Assembly: GCF_007827815.1 (NCBI RefSeq)
Contig: NZ_VITH01000002.1
Location: 1 to 64,000, forward strand
DNA from: Azospirillum brasilense
GTDB taxonomy: Bacteria; Pseudomonadota; Alphaproteobacteria; Azospirillales; Azospirillaceae
DNA: 64,000 nt
Direction: 5' to 3'
The position numbers and the translations under genes are program-made. The notes under the pieces are model-generated. The model made no database searches. It saw nothing but the letters and a program-made list of their open reading frames with translations, and had not been told where the DNA came from. Positions 1 to 8,635 of this stretch are shown one piece after another. Each line of letters starts with the position of its first letter. Position 1 is the stretch's first letter.

Positions 1-107
1 CAGAACTCCCTTGAGAGCCGTGACAGACCATCACGTCGATAGGAGGCATGTGGACGGGCGGCAACGCCTGAAGCTGAGCCTTACTAATCGCTCGATCGGC
101 TTGATCC
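1..107 (+). rRNA. rrl: 23S ribosomal RNA, 3' end (partial)
   Basis: The first ~107 bases match the conserved 3' terminal region of bacterial 23S rRNA. They end in the alphaproteobacterial closing segment (TTACTAATCGCTCGATCGGC followed by TTGATCC), which would pair with the 23S 5' end. The gene runs in from outside the window. A 5S gene and an initiator tRNA follow, the usual alphaproteobacterial rrn order. The exact mature 3' end is inferred. Confidence 0.9.
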
Positions 108-238
108 TTCCCAGCAGGCGGCCCGCGCGCAGCGGCAAGCCCTGGACGCACGAGCCAACACCGCAAGAACAAGAACGCAGACGTCCTCACTTAACGAAAC
201 CCGCCCGTCCGGTCCGGATGGTTCGCGTGTGCCTTGGT

Positions 239-356
239 GACCTGGTGGTCATGGCGAGGCTCCCAACACCCGATCCCATTCCGAACTCGGCCGTGAAACG
301 CCTCAGCGCCGATGGTACTGCGTCTTAAGACGTGGGAGAGTAGGTCGCCGCCAGGT
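239..356 (+). rRNA. rrf: 5S ribosomal RNA
   Basis: The terminal segments GACCTGG near 239 and CCAGGTC near 351 pair to close the molecule. The interior carries the conserved 5S segments around CCCGATCCCATTCCGAACTC and GGGAGAGTAGGTCGCCGCC. It lies about 130 bases downstream of the 23S end. The boundaries are good to a few bases. Confidence 0.93.
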
Positions 357-451
357 CACCACGGCACACGCCAAACCAAAACGGACACGGACGGACACGG
401 TTTCACACACGCTTGACAATCGTCGCACACGGTCCTTGACCCAGGAACACC

Positions 452-529
<78 letters not shown>

Positions 530-532
530 ATC

Positions 533-565
533 AGCCCGCTAAGCCACCGGCTTGGCGGGCTTTTT
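533..565 (+). terminator. Rho-independent terminator of the rrn operon
   Basis: A 13-bp stem (AGCCCGCTAAGCC with GGCTTGGCGGGCT, one G-T pair) and a three-base loop are followed by five T residues. It sits five bases past the initiator tRNA and is well placed to end rrn transcription. Confidence 0.93.
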
Positions 566-845
566 CATGTCCGGAAAGCACCTTGCTGAGCCCCCTTCGG
601 CCCGAAACCGCCTGGAGATCGGCCTGGGACGCGGGTGTTGTGCGGACGGCTCGTTGCGGACAGCCCTGTGGGGGGCCGCTCAGGCGACCGGGACGTGCGA
701 CACCCTGGGCGGGTTGAAACGGCGGATTTTAAAGGGAATGGAAGCGATTCGGTGGATGCCGTGAGCGACAGGGTGGTGTCACACCGCTGGGATTTGCGCC
801 GCTTCCGGGCGAATATCCAGTGTCGCATCACTGACTTGGAGGAAT
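566..845. other. Intergenic region between the two tRNA genes
   Basis: No convincing gene is seen here. The short open frames on both strands lack family resemblance and ribosome-binding sites. The stretch must contain the downstream flank of the minus-strand tRNA-Ala and possibly its terminator, but I see no clear hairpin with a T-run. Confidence 0.5.
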
Positions 846-921
846 TGGTGGAGCCGAGGAGGATCGAACTCCCGACCTACGCATTGCGAACGCGTCGCTC
901 TCCCAGCTGAGCTACGGCCCC
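846..921 (-). tRNA. tRNA-Ala (CGC)
   Basis: Read on the minus strand this is a 76-nt cloverleaf starting GGGGCCG and ending CGGCTCCACCA. The anticodon loop is TTCGCAA, which gives anticodon CGC for Ala codon GCG. The D-stem and T-stem are standard and the CCA is encoded. It runs opposite to the rrn operon and is transcribed independently. Confidence 0.95.
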
Positions 922-1127
922 ACACACCGTCACCGGCGTGCGGCGGATAATGGTGATGCGAAGGGTGCCTGTCAAGCCCTCTGAACGCGCCCAAACGCGG
1001 GCATCGGCGGTTCGCGGAAGAGGCTGGCCAAGGGGATGTCGGCGCCCGGCCGCGCGGCACTGGACAGCACTCGCCGCTTGTGCTTAGGGTGCCCCGCAAA
1101 ATCGGACAATAAAGGGACGGGCCGGGC

Positions 1128-1412
1128 ATGATTGCGCTCTACCTGCTGATCGACACCGTTCTCAGCCTCTATGTGTGGCTGCTCATCGCTTCGGCGGTGC
1201 TGAGCTGGTTGGTGGCCTTCAACGTCGTCAACACCCGCAACCGCGCGGTCTATGTCATCGGCGACTTCCTCTATCGCATCACGGAACCAGTGCTGCGCCC
1301 GATCCGCCGCGTCCTGCCGAACATGGGCGGCTTGGACCTGTCGCCGATCGCGCTGATCCTGCTGATCTTCTTCATCCGCAACCTGATGGCGGAATACTGG
1401 CCGCGCTTCTGA
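1128..1412 (+). CDS. yggT: YggT family membrane protein
   Basis: A small integral membrane protein of 94 residues. There are two hydrophobic segments (about residues 5-30 and 70-88). The linker carries the family hallmark [12 protein letters not shown] followed by GGLDLSPI. YggT proteins are linked to osmotic tolerance and, in some bacteria, to envelope or division functions, but the molecular role is not settled. The stop codon overlaps the start of the next gene (TGATG), so the two are probably translationally coupled. yggT next to a DUF167 gene is a widespread pairing. Confidence 0.9.
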   Translation: MIALYLLIDTVLSLYVWLLIASAVLSWLVAFNVVNTRNRAVYVIGDFLYRITEPVLRPIRRVLPNMGGLDLSPIALILLIFFIRNLMAEYWPRF

Positions 1413-1786
1413 TGACGGGACCGTTCGGGGCCGCTCCCTTTGAAGCTGTGGCGGACGGCGTCCGGCTGGCGCTGCGGGTGACGCCCAAGGCGTCGCGCAA
1501 CGCCATCGCCGGGCTGGCCGCCACGGCGTCGGGAGGAACGGCCCTGAAGGTGACTGTCACCGCCGTGCCGGAGAACGGCAAGGCGAACGAAGCGGTGGTG
1601 AAACTGCTGGCGAAGGCGTGGAAACTGCCCAAGACCAGCCTGACGGTGGTGGCCGGCGCCACCGACCGGAACAAGATTGTCCATGTGGCCGGCGATCCGG
1701 CCGATCTGATGCGCCGGCTGACGGCGCTGGTGGAAACAGCGAAGCCTGACACGGGAAAGAGCGATGGCGGGAACAGCGATGGCTGA
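1412..1786 (+). CDS. DUF167 (YggU-type) family protein
   Basis: A 124-residue protein of the DUF167/YggU family. The core carries the recognisable stretch [17 protein letters not shown], followed by LLAK and a conserved basic/DRNK region around residue 85. The start ATG overlaps the yggT stop. The C-terminal tail is low-complexity (Lys/Asp/Gly/Ser) and overlaps the start of folD. No biochemical function is established for the family, so none is assigned. Confidence 0.85.
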   Translation: MTGPFGAAPFEAVADGVRLALRVTPKASRNAIAGLAATASGGTALKVTVTAVPENGKANEAVVKLLAKAWKLPKTSLTVVAGATDRNKIVHVAGDPADLMRRLTALVETAKPDTGKSDGGNSDG

Positions 1787-2687
1787 GGCGAGGATCATCG
1801 ACGGCAAGGCGTTCGCCGCGGGGCTGCGCGCCCGCGTGGCGGAGGGTGTGGCCGCTCTCAAGGCCAGCCACGGCGTCACCCCCGGCCTCGCCGTCGTGCT
1901 GGTGGGTGAGGACCCGGCAAGCCAGGTCTATGTCCGGTCCAAGGAAAAGGCCCTGGCCGACCTCGGCATGAACAGCTTCGACCACCACATGCCGGCCGAC
2001 CTCGGCGAGGCGAAGCTGCTGGCCCTGATCGACCGGCTGAACGCCGATCCGGCGGTGCACGGCATCCTGGTCCAGCTTCCCCTGCCCAAGCACATCGACA
2101 CGGCCCGCGTGCTGGCCCGCATCGTCCCGGAAAAGGACGCCGACGGCTTCCACGTCGTCAACGCCGGCCTGCTGGCGACCGGCGGCGCCGGCGCCATCGT
2201 GCCCTGCACCCCGCTGGGCAGCCTGCTGCTGCTCCGCGACACGCTGGGCAACGACCTGAAGGGCAAGCGCGCGCTGGTGCTGGGCCGCTCCAACATCGTC
2301 GGCAAGCCGATGGCGCAGCTTCTGCTCCAGCAGGACTGCACCGTCACCGTCGCCCATTCCCGCACCCAGGACCTGCCCGGCGAATGCCGCCGCGCCGACA
2401 TCCTGGTCGCTGCGGTGGGCCGTCCGGAGATGGTGCGCGGCGACTGGATCAAGCCGGGCGCCGTGGTCATCGACGTCGGCATCAATCGCATCCCGCACCC
2501 GACCGAGCCGGGCAAGACCAAGCTGGTCGGCGACGTCGCCTACGACGAGGCGGTCAAGGTCGCCGGCGCCATCACCCCGGTGCCGGGCGGCGTCGGGCCG
2601 ATGACCATCGCCTGCCTGATGCTGAACACGCTGGCCGCCGCCTGCCGCGCCGCCGGCGCGCCGGTCCCGGCCGAGGCCCTTGCATGA
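1779..2687 (+). CDS. folD: Bifunctional methylenetetrahydrofolate dehydrogenase / methenyl-THF cyclohydrolase
   Basis: FolD interconverts 5,10-methylene-THF and 10-formyl-THF in the cytoplasm, feeding purine and formyl-Met synthesis. The 302-residue length is near normal. The catalytic YxxxK motif is visible (YVRSK), as are the NADP-binding core ([10 protein letters not shown]) and the family signature PGGVGPMT near the C-terminus. Two in-frame ATGs, at 1764 and 1779, lie in a short near-repeat; I prefer 1779 because the family N-terminus begins there. Both overlap the DUF167 gene. The stop overlaps the next start (ATGA), suggesting an operon. Confidence 0.95.
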   Translation: MAEARIIDGKAFAAGLRARVAEGVAALKASHGVTPGLAVVLVGEDPASQVYVRSKEKALADLGMNSFDHHMPADLGEAKLLALIDRLNADPAVHGILVQLPLPKHIDTARVLARIVPEKDADGFHVVNAGLLATGGAGAIVPCTPLGSLLLLRDTLGNDLKGKRALVLGRSNIVGKPMAQLLLQQDCTVTVAHSRTQDLPGECRRADILVAAVGRPEMVRGDWIKPGAVVIDVGINRIPHPTEPGKTKLVGDVAYDEAVKVAGAITPVPGGVGPMTIACLMLNTLAAACRAAGAPVPAEALA

Positions 2688-3700
2688 TCACGGTCCACGC
2701 CCGGGTGGGCGGCCGCGTGGTCGAGCAGCCGCTCGCCCTCGGCGAGCCGCTGCCGCCCAACACGGTGTGGATCGACCTTCTCCGCCCCGACGAGGCGGAG
2801 CGCGCGCATGTCGGCGCCGTCACCGGCTGCGACCTGCCGACGCGCGAGGAAATGAAGGAAATCGAGGCGTCGAGCCAGCTCTACACCGAGGGGGAGGCCG
2901 TCTACCTCACCTCCTCGGTGATCGCGCGGGCCGATTCGCCGATGCCGGAGCAGGGCGAGGTCACCTTCGTCCTGACCCCCCGGCACATGATCACGGTGCG
3001 CTTCACCGAGCCGCGCTCCGTCGCCACCTTCGCCGCGCGGACCAGCCGCCAGCCGGAGCTTCTGGCCAGCGCGGAGGACGCGCTTCTGGGCATCCTGGAC
3101 GCGGTGATCGACCGGGTGGCCGACGTGCTGGAGCTGATCGGCGCCCGCATCGACGGGCTCTCCGCGCGCATCTTCACCGACTCACTGAACAACGGCGGGT
3201 TCGGCGGGGGTGGGGCCGGTGGCGGCGGGCGCGCCGCCAAGAAGCCGGACGAGCTGCAGGACGTGCTGCGCGGCATCGGGCGGGCCGGCGACCTGACGCA
3301 CAAGGTGCGCGACAGCCTCGCCGGGCTGGACCGGCTGGTCGCCTTCCTCTCCTCCGTCGCCGCCGGACGGCTGACCAAGGAGCAGAAGGCCGCGCTGAAG
3401 ACGCTGTCGCGCGACCTGCGCTCCCTGAACGAGCACGCCGGCTTCCTGGCGCATGAGGCGAATTTCCTGCTCGACGCCACGCTCGGCCTGATCAACATCG
3501 AGCAGAACGCGATCATCAAGATCTTCTCGGTCGTGTCGGTCGCGCTGATGCCGCCGACGCTGATCGCCTCGGCCTACGGCATGAACTTCCATTACATGCC
3601 CGAATTGGATTGGGACTTCGGCTATCCCATGGCGATCCTGCTGATGGTTCTTTCGGCCGTGGTGCCGCTCTGGTACTTCCGCCGCCGCGGGTGGCTTTAA
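2684..3700 (+). CDS. corA: CorA-family divalent cation transporter
   Basis: A 338-residue CorA-type magnesium/cobalt channel. The GMN signature that forms the pore mouth is at residues 299-301 (YGMN). It follows a first membrane helix and precedes a second one ending in a basic tail (RRRGWL). The N-terminal two thirds is the cytoplasmic alpha/beta and long-helix domain. Around residue 170 there is a glycine-rich run with GGGGAGGGG not typical of the helical stalk. The start overlaps the folD stop by four bases. Confidence 0.9.
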   Translation: MITVHARVGGRVVEQPLALGEPLPPNTVWIDLLRPDEAERAHVGAVTGCDLPTREEMKEIEASSQLYTEGEAVYLTSSVIARADSPMPEQGEVTFVLTPRHMITVRFTEPRSVATFAARTSRQPELLASAEDALLGILDAVIDRVADVLELIGARIDGLSARIFTDSLNNGGFGGGGAGGGGRAAKKPDELQDVLRGIGRAGDLTHKVRDSLAGLDRLVAFLSSVAAGRLTKEQKAALKTLSRDLRSLNEHAGFLAHEANFLLDATLGLINIEQNAIIKIFSVVSVALMPPTLIASAYGMNFHYMPELDWDFGYPMAILLMVLSAVVPLWYFRRRGWL

Positions 3701-3720
3701 CAAAAAGAAGGAAACCGCCG

Positions 3721-4548
3721 ATGATCGTCCTGTCCGATGCCGCGCTCGACGCGCTCCTCGCCCAGGACGTTCCCTACGGTGACCTGACCACCGACTCGCT
3801 GGGCATCGCCGCCGCCCCGGCGCGCATCCGTTTCATGGCGCGCGGCGCCATGGTGCTGGCCGGGACGGAGGAAGCCGCCCGCCTGATCGGGAAGGCCGGC
3901 GGCGCGGTGACGTCCGTCCGGCCCAGCGGCATGGCGGTGGAGGCCGGAGCGCTCTTCCTGGAGGGGCACGGCCCGGCGGGCGCCCTGCACCGCGGCTGGA
4001 AGGTGGCGCAGACGCTGGTCGAATACGCCTCCGGCATCGCCTCCCGAGCCCGCCGCATCGTCGAGGCCGCGCCCGGAGTCACCGTCGCCTGCACCCGCAA
4101 GAACTTTCCCGGCGCCAAGGACCTGTCGGTCAAGGCGGTGCTGGCCGGCGGGGCGGTGATGCACCGGCTGGGCCTGTCGGAAACGATCCTGGTCTTCGCC
4201 GAACACCGCGCCTTCCTGTCCGGTCCCCCCGAGGCGTGGATCGCCGACCTGCGCCGCCGGGCGCCGGAAAAGAAGATTGTGGTGGAGGTCGACACGGTGG
4301 CGGACGCCATCGCCTTCGCCCGGGCCGGGGCCGACGTGCTGCAACTGGAGAAGCGCACGCCGGAAGAGGCCCGCGCCGTGGTCGAGGCGACGCGCGGCCT
4401 GCCGCGCCCACCGGTCGTCGCCGCGGCGGGCGGCGTGACGGAGGACAACGCGGCGGCCTACGCCGCCGCCGGCTGCCCGCTGCTGGTCACCACCGCCCCT
4501 TTCTTCGGGCGCCCGGCGGATGTGAAGGTGGTTCTGGAACCGGCCTGA
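3721..4548 (+). CDS. modD: ModD-like protein (quinolinate phosphoribosyltransferase homologue)
   Basis: A 275-residue member of the nicotinate-nucleotide pyrophosphorylase fold. The N-terminus (LSDAALDALLAQDVPYGDLT), the segment TRKNFPGAKDL and the motif HRLGLSETIL followed by VFAEHR match the ModD subfamily better than NadC. ModD genes usually sit in molybdate-transport operons and are presumed to act in molybdenum utilisation; the reaction is unproven. Here there is no modABC nearby, the upstream neighbour being corA 20 bases away. A second-function NadC remains possible but less likely. Confidence 0.8.
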   Translation: MIVLSDAALDALLAQDVPYGDLTTDSLGIAAAPARIRFMARGAMVLAGTEEAARLIGKAGGAVTSVRPSGMAVEAGALFLEGHGPAGALHRGWKVAQTLVEYASGIASRARRIVEAAPGVTVACTRKNFPGAKDLSVKAVLAGGAVMHRLGLSETILVFAEHRAFLSGPPEAWIADLRRRAPEKKIVVEVDTVADAIAFARAGADVLQLEKRTPEEARAVVEATRGLPRPPVVAAAGGVTEDNAAAYAAAGCPLLVTTAPFFGRPADVKVVLEPA

Positions 4549-4554
4549 GCGCCC

Positions 4555-4705
4555 CAACCCCTCTCCCGCCCCGGGAGAGGGGGCCCGCGCAGCGGGCGGG
4601 TGAGGGTCGTGCGAGGATCAAGACGCTGATCCTTGGCGATACCCTCACCCTCCCGCCGCTTTGCGGCGGGTCCCTCCCTCTCCCGGGACGGGAGAGGGGA
4701 TTCTC
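4555..4705. repeat. BIME-like palindromic intergenic element (copy 1)
   Basis: Two C/G-rich arms in inverted orientation, CTCTCCCG...CGGGAGAG at the left and again at the right, enclose smaller hairpins (GCCCGC/GCGGGC). The element lies between the convergent genes modD and phhB, where it could act as a bidirectional transcript end. It resembles five other intergenic elements in this window. Confidence 0.75.
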
Positions 4706-4713
4706 CAACGCCT

Positions 4714-5016
4714 TCAGCGGTCGCGGTTCGGGGCGATCTGGTCCACGCGGTGGGCGAAATCGACGTCGGCCTGGGTCAGGCCGTCGGCGCTGCGGGTGCA
4801 CAGGATGATCTCCACCCGGCCCATGTCGTTGAACCATTCCGGATGGTGGTTCGTCCGCTCCGCCAGCAGGGCGACTTGGCTCATGAAGCCCCAGGCGGCG
4901 GGGAAGTCGGGGAAATGGTAGGTCTTGCGGATCGCGTCGCGCTCCAGAACCTCCGCCCAGCCGTGCAGTTCCTTCAGCGCGGTCTGCCGCTTGGCGCCCA
5001 CCAGCTTGTCCGACAT
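4714..5016 (-). CDS. phhB: Pterin-4a-carbinolamine dehydratase
   Basis: A 100-residue protein of the PCD/DCoH family, which dehydrates 4a-hydroxytetrahydropterin after aromatic amino-acid hydroxylation and so regenerates the pterin cofactor. The active-site stretch NHHPEW, followed by a short helix-strand region, is present, and the length is normal. It is monocistronic, convergent with modD and divergent from the metalloprotease gene. A phenylalanine hydroxylase gene is not in the window, but folM and folE, which could supply the cofactor, are. Confidence 0.92.
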   Translation of the reverse strand: MSDKLVGAKRQTALKELHGWAEVLERDAIRKTYHFPDFPAAWGFMSQVALLAERTNHHPEWFNDMGRVEIILCTRSADGLTQADVDFAHRVDQIAPNRDR

Positions 5017-5164
5017 TCCTTCCCCCGTTGTTGGTTGGCCTGTTTGGTTGGTCTGTGCAAGGCGTAACGGACACGGATCGATCGTGGATCAAATCGGTGT
5101 TCCGGTCCGCCTTCCGGTTTAGCGCCGCTTGGCCTGGGCGGCAAGCAACGCTACCTTCACCGGT

Positions 5165-5578
5165 ATGATGCGCAAACCGGCACACACCCACACCGTTCCC
5201 CCCTCCACCCCCGACCTCGAGCGGATGGCCGAGGACGCGCTGGAGACGATTCCGCGGGAACTCCTGGCCCCGATCGCCAATTTGTCGATCCATGTCGAGG
5301 ATTTCCCCGACGAGGAGACCGAGCGCGAGATGGAGCTGGAAAGCCCTTTCGACCTGCTCGGCCTCTACCGGGGCGTCGATATGACGCGCCAGAGCGTCGC
5401 CGACCTGCGCAGCGGGCCGGACATGATCTTCCTCTACCGACGCCCGATCCTGGACTATTGGTGCGAGACCGGCGAGGACCTGTTCGCCATCGTCCGCCAC
5501 GTCCTGATCCACGAGATCGGCCACCACTTCGGCCTGTCGGACGAGGACATGGAGCGCATCGAGGCCATGGAGGGGTGA
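5165..5578 (+). CDS. Zincin-like metallopeptidase family protein
   Basis: A 137-residue minimal metalloprotease-like protein. The zinc motif HEIGHHFGLSD lies at residues 116-126, providing two His ligands and the catalytic Glu, with an acidic downstream candidate third ligand. The N-terminus is short and no signal peptide is evident, so it is probably cytoplasmic. Proteins of this small family are widespread in alphaproteobacteria without a defined substrate. The start is the first of two adjacent ATGs at 5165. It ends one base before the convergent downstream gene. Confidence 0.85.
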   Translation: MMRKPAHTHTVPPSTPDLERMAEDALETIPRELLAPIANLSIHVEDFPDEETEREMELESPFDLLGLYRGVDMTRQSVADLRSGPDMIFLYRRPILDYWCETGEDLFAIVRHVLIHEIGHHFGLSDEDMERIEAMEG

Positions 5579-5579
5579 G

Positions 5580-6170
5580 CTACCCGTCCAGGGCCTCGTC
5601 CACACGGCGGCGCAACGCCGGGACCAGCTCCGCGTCGAACCACGGGTTCTTCTTCAGCCAGGCGGTGTTGCGCCAGCTCGGGTGGGGCAGGGGCAGGAAC
5701 TCCGGCAGGTAATCCCGCCACGCCGCAACCGTGTCGGTCATCGTCCGTTGGCGGCGGTTTCCCAGATAGTAAGCCTGGGCGTAACCGCCGATCAGCAGGG
5801 TCAGCCGCACCCCGGTCAGGGCGGTGCGCAGCGGCGGGTGCCAGAGCGGCGCGCATTCCGGACGCGGCGGGTAATCGCCGCCCTTCGGCGCCGTGCCGGG
5901 GTAGCAGAGCCCCATGGGGACGATGGCGATCCGGCTCTCGTCGTAAAAGGCCGCGCGATCCATGGCCAGCCACTGGCGCAGCCGGTCGCCGGACGGGTCG
6001 TTCCAGGGAATGCCGGTGGCGTGCACCCGCGCGCCCGGCGCCTGCCCGACGATCAGCAGGCGGGCGGACGGGCTGCCGCGTAGCACCGGGCGGCAGCCGT
6101 GCGGCAGCACCCCCTCGCACAGCCGGCAGGCGCGGGCCTGTTCGAACAGGCTCTCGAGATCGTCGGTCAC
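5580..6170 (-). CDS. Uracil-DNA glycosylase family protein
   Basis: A 196-residue protein of the uracil-DNA glycosylase superfamily. The motif GQAPG (residues 42-46) corresponds to motif 1 of the family 4/5-like enzymes, and LPHPSWRN near residue 165 corresponds to motif 2. Cys15 and Cys18, with Cys26, resemble the iron-sulphur ligands of that group, though the full set is not obvious. The start is GTG, overlapping the stop of the upstream sirtuin gene (GTGA), which implies coupling. The substrate is inferred only from the fold. Confidence 0.83.
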   Translation of the reverse strand: MTDDLESLFEQARACRLCEGVLPHGCRPVLRGSPSARLLIVGQAPGARVHATGIPWNDPSGDRLRQWLAMDRAAFYDESRIAIVPMGLCYPGTAPKGGDYPPRPECAPLWHPPLRTALTGVRLTLLIGGYAQAYYLGNRRQRTMTDTVAAWRDYLPEFLPLPHPSWRNTAWLKKNPWFDAELVPALRRRVDEALDG

Positions 6171-6913
6171 AGGTCCAGCAGCGCGGTCACGAAGGCCGGG
6201 ACCAGCGCGGTCGCCGGGCCGTTGACGGAGTCCGCGAACAGGCTGGCGCCCGCCGACGGTTCCAGGTTCAGTTCCAGGGTCAGGGCGCCGGCGTTGCGCG
6301 CCTCGGCCACGAAGCCGGCGGCGGGGTAGACGTTGCCGGAGGTGCCGATGGAGACGAACAGGTCGCAGGCGCCCAGCGTGCGGTAGATCCGCTCCATCTG
6401 GTAGGGCATCTCGCCGAACCACACCACGTCGGGGCGCATGCCGCCCTTGCGGGCGCAGGACGGGCAGACGTCCTCCACCGACAGGTCGGTGATCCAGTGT
6501 TCCACCTTGTTGTGGCAGTGGCGGCAGAAGACCGCGTTCAGCTCCCCATGCATGTGGATCAGCCTGTGCGACCCGCCGCGCTCGTGCAGGTCGTCGATGT
6601 TCTGGGTGACCAGCAGCAGGTCGCCTTTCCAGCGCCGCTCCAGCTCGGCCAATGCCCGATGGGCGGCGTTCGGCTGCACCGCGGGGTCGCGCAGGCCGCG
6701 CCGCCGGTCGTTGTAGAAGCGGTGGACCAACACCGGGTCGCGGGCGAAGCCCTCCGGGGTGGCGACGTCCTCCAGATCGACCTTGGCCCAGATGCCGTCG
6801 GCGCAGCGGAAGGTGTCCAGGCCGGATTCCTTGGAAATGCCGGCCCCGGTCAGGATGACGATGGAGTCGGTCGGTTTCAGATGATTGGCGATGCTCATAA
6901 TGGCGTTGGTCAT
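6167..6913 (-). CDS. cobB: Sirtuin (NAD-dependent protein deacylase)
   Basis: A 248-residue Sir2-family protein. It has the NAD-binding GAGISKESGLDTFR motif, TQNIDDLH, the catalytic His in HMHGEL, and a structural zinc site with C-x2-C pairs flanking about 15 residues. Bacterial sirtuins remove acyl groups from lysines, using NAD. A second ATG at 6897 is an alternative start. It is translationally coupled to the downstream glycosylase-family gene and divergent from the LMW phosphatase gene, with about 70 bases between them for two promoters. Confidence 0.92.
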   Translation of the reverse strand: MTNAIMSIANHLKPTDSIVILTGAGISKESGLDTFRCADGIWAKVDLEDVATPEGFARDPVLVHRFYNDRRRGLRDPAVQPNAAHRALAELERRWKGDLLLVTQNIDDLHERGGSHRLIHMHGELNAVFCRHCHNKVEHWITDLSVEDVCPSCARKGGMRPDVVWFGEMPYQMERIYRTLGACDLFVSIGTSGNVYPAAGFVAEARNAGALTLELNLEPSAGASLFADSVNGPATALVPAFVTALLDL

Positions 6914-6982
6914 GGCGCCCTGGCGGGTTCGGGGAACGGCTGCTAGATCTCGGATGCGGGAAACAGAAAGGAGGAGACCGGG

Positions 6983-7456
6983 ATGGTCAAGGTCCTGTTC
7001 GTGTGCACGGGCAACATCTGCCGGTCGCCCACCGCGGAAGGTGTGTTCCGCGACCGGGTTCGGCAAGCCGGTTTGGAGAGCCGCATCGGCACCGATTCGG
7101 CGGGCACCCACAGCTATCATGTGGGGGAGGCGCCCGACCCGCGCAGCCAGCGCGCCGCCAAGGCCCGCGGGGTGGACCTGTCGGATCTGCGCGCCCGCAA
7201 GGTGACCGCGGCGGACTTCGCCGACTTCGATTACATCCTGGCGATGGACGGCGGGCATCTGGCGCAGTTGCGGCGCATGGCCCCGACGGACAGCCGGGCG
7301 ACGGTCGCCCTGTTCCTCGACTACGCCCCCGGCGCGCCGACGCGCGAGGTGCCCGACCCCTATTACGGCGAGGGGCTGCATTTCACCGAGGTGCTGGACC
7401 TCTGCGAGGCTGGGGCAGCGGGGCTGCTGGAGGCGATCCGGCGGGACCGGCTGTGA
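6983..7456 (+). CDS. Low-molecular-weight protein-tyrosine-phosphatase family protein
   Basis: A 157-residue LMW-PTP. The phosphate loop VCTGNICRSP is at residues 7-16, with nucleophile Cys8, and the general acid Asp lies in VPDPYYG near residue 127. A good ribosome-binding site (AGGAGA) precedes the ATG. The stop overlaps the GTG start of the ketosamine kinase (GTGA). This pairing suggests the enzyme dephosphorylates sugar-phosphate adducts on proteins rather than, or as well as, phosphotyrosine. That is an inference from known LMW-PTP ribulosamine-5-phosphatase activity. Confidence 0.93.
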   Translation: MVKVLFVCTGNICRSPTAEGVFRDRVRQAGLESRIGTDSAGTHSYHVGEAPDPRSQRAAKARGVDLSDLRARKVTAADFADFDYILAMDGGHLAQLRRMAPTDSRATVALFLDYAPGAPTREVPDPYYGEGLHFTEVLDLCEAGAAGLLEAIRRDRL

Positions 7457-8316
7457 GCAGCGCGCCGGACCTGCGGGAGGCTCTGGAACAGGCGCTGGGC
7501 AGTCCGGTCCGGTCGCTCGATCGGCTGGCCGACGGGCACAACGCGGCGCTGTGGGCCGTGACCCTGGCGGACGGCCGGCGGCTGGTGGCGAAGGTCGCCT
7601 CCGGAAGCGGGACGGGGCTGGAGCCGGAGGGCTTCATGCTGCGCCATTTGGCCGAACGCTCCGCCCTGCCGGTGCCGGCGGTGCATCACGCCGACGACGG
7701 GCTCCTGGTGATGGACCGCATCGAGACCAGCGGCGGCATCACCCCAGCGGTGGAGGAGCACGCGGCGGAGCTGGTCGCCGCCCTGCACGGCATCACGGCG
7801 GACCGCTACGGTTTCCCGCGCGACACGCTGATCGGGCCGCTGCCCCAGCCGAACGGCGAGACGGCGGACTGGATCGCCTTCTTCCGCGACCACCGCCTCC
7901 TGCACATGGGCCGCAAGGCGCTGGAGGAGGGGCGCATCGACGCCGGGTTTATGGCCGGGCTGGAGCGGCTGGCCGCCCGTCTGCCGGAGCTGATCGGGGA
8001 GCCGGGGCCGCCCTCGCTGATTCATGGCGACCTGTGGGGCGGAAATGTGCTGGCTCGCGGCGGGCGGGTGGCGGCTTTCATCGACCCGGCGCTGCACCAC
8101 GCCGACGCGGAGATCGAGCTGGCCTTCAGCACCCTGTTCGGCACCTTCGGCGATGCCTTCTTCCGCCGCTACGGGGAGATCAGGCCCTTGCGTGCGGGCT
8201 TCTTCGAACTGCGGCGGGATCTCTACAACCTCTACCCGCTGCTGGTGCATGTCCGGCTGTTCGGCGGCTCCTACGTCGGGTCGGTGGAGCGGACGGTGCG
8301 GCGTCTGGTCGGTTGA
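7453..8316 (+). CDS. Fructosamine/ketosamine-3-kinase family protein
   Basis: A 287-residue member of the FN3K/YniA family of the protein-kinase-like fold. The catalytic loop LIHGDLWGGNVL and the metal-binding IDPAL segment near residue 215 are present. These enzymes phosphorylate the sugar of glycated lysines, which destabilises the adduct and repairs the protein. Bacterial members often prefer ribulosamines and erythrulosamines. Translation starts at GTG, overlapping the phosphatase gene by four bases, so the two are coupled. The gene ends three bases before the convergent DUF1127 gene. Confidence 0.9.
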   Translation: MSSAPDLREALEQALGSPVRSLDRLADGHNAALWAVTLADGRRLVAKVASGSGTGLEPEGFMLRHLAERSALPVPAVHHADDGLLVMDRIETSGGITPAVEEHAAELVAALHGITADRYGFPRDTLIGPLPQPNGETADWIAFFRDHRLLHMGRKALEEGRIDAGFMAGLERLAARLPELIGEPGPPSLIHGDLWGGNVLARGGRVAAFIDPALHHADAEIELAFSTLFGTFGDAFFRRYGEIRPLRAGFFELRRDLYNLYPLLVHVRLFGGSYVGSVERTVRRLVG

Positions 8317-8319
8317 GGC

Positions 8320-8517
8320 TCAGCGCCAGAGCGGTTTCTGCGCCTCGGTGACGGCGTCGTAGCGGGTGATGCCGATGTCCCGCAACTCCCGGTCGGACAG
8401 GGAGAGCAGGGCGTCGCGCTGGCGGCGCTCCTCCCGGATGCGGGCGATCCAGGCCAGCAGGGCATGGAGACGGCGGGCCGGCGATGGGGCGGTGCGGGGG
8501 AGGGCGTGCAGGGTCAT
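8320..8517 (-). CDS. DUF1127 domain small protein
   Basis: A 65-residue protein. The C-terminal half carries the DUF1127 signature LSDRELRDIGITR, preceded by an Arg-rich amphipathic helix. Such small proteins are common in alphaproteobacteria, and some affect phosphate or carbon metabolism and RNA binding, but no function is assigned here. I chose the ATG at 8517; a longer frame from 8553 adds 12 residues without family similarity. Confidence 0.8.
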   Translation of the reverse strand: MTLHALPRTAPSPARRLHALLAWIARIREERRQRDALLSLSDRELRDIGITRYDAVTEAQKPLWR

Positions 8518-8635
8518 GGTGGCCTCCGGCGGGTGCGAGGAAGGCACCAGCATCCGGCTGTCCCCGCCGCTTCGGCAAACGGGACCTTTTCATCGTCGGG
8601 TGAGCGGGTTTCATCCGAAGCGGATCACCGCCAAA

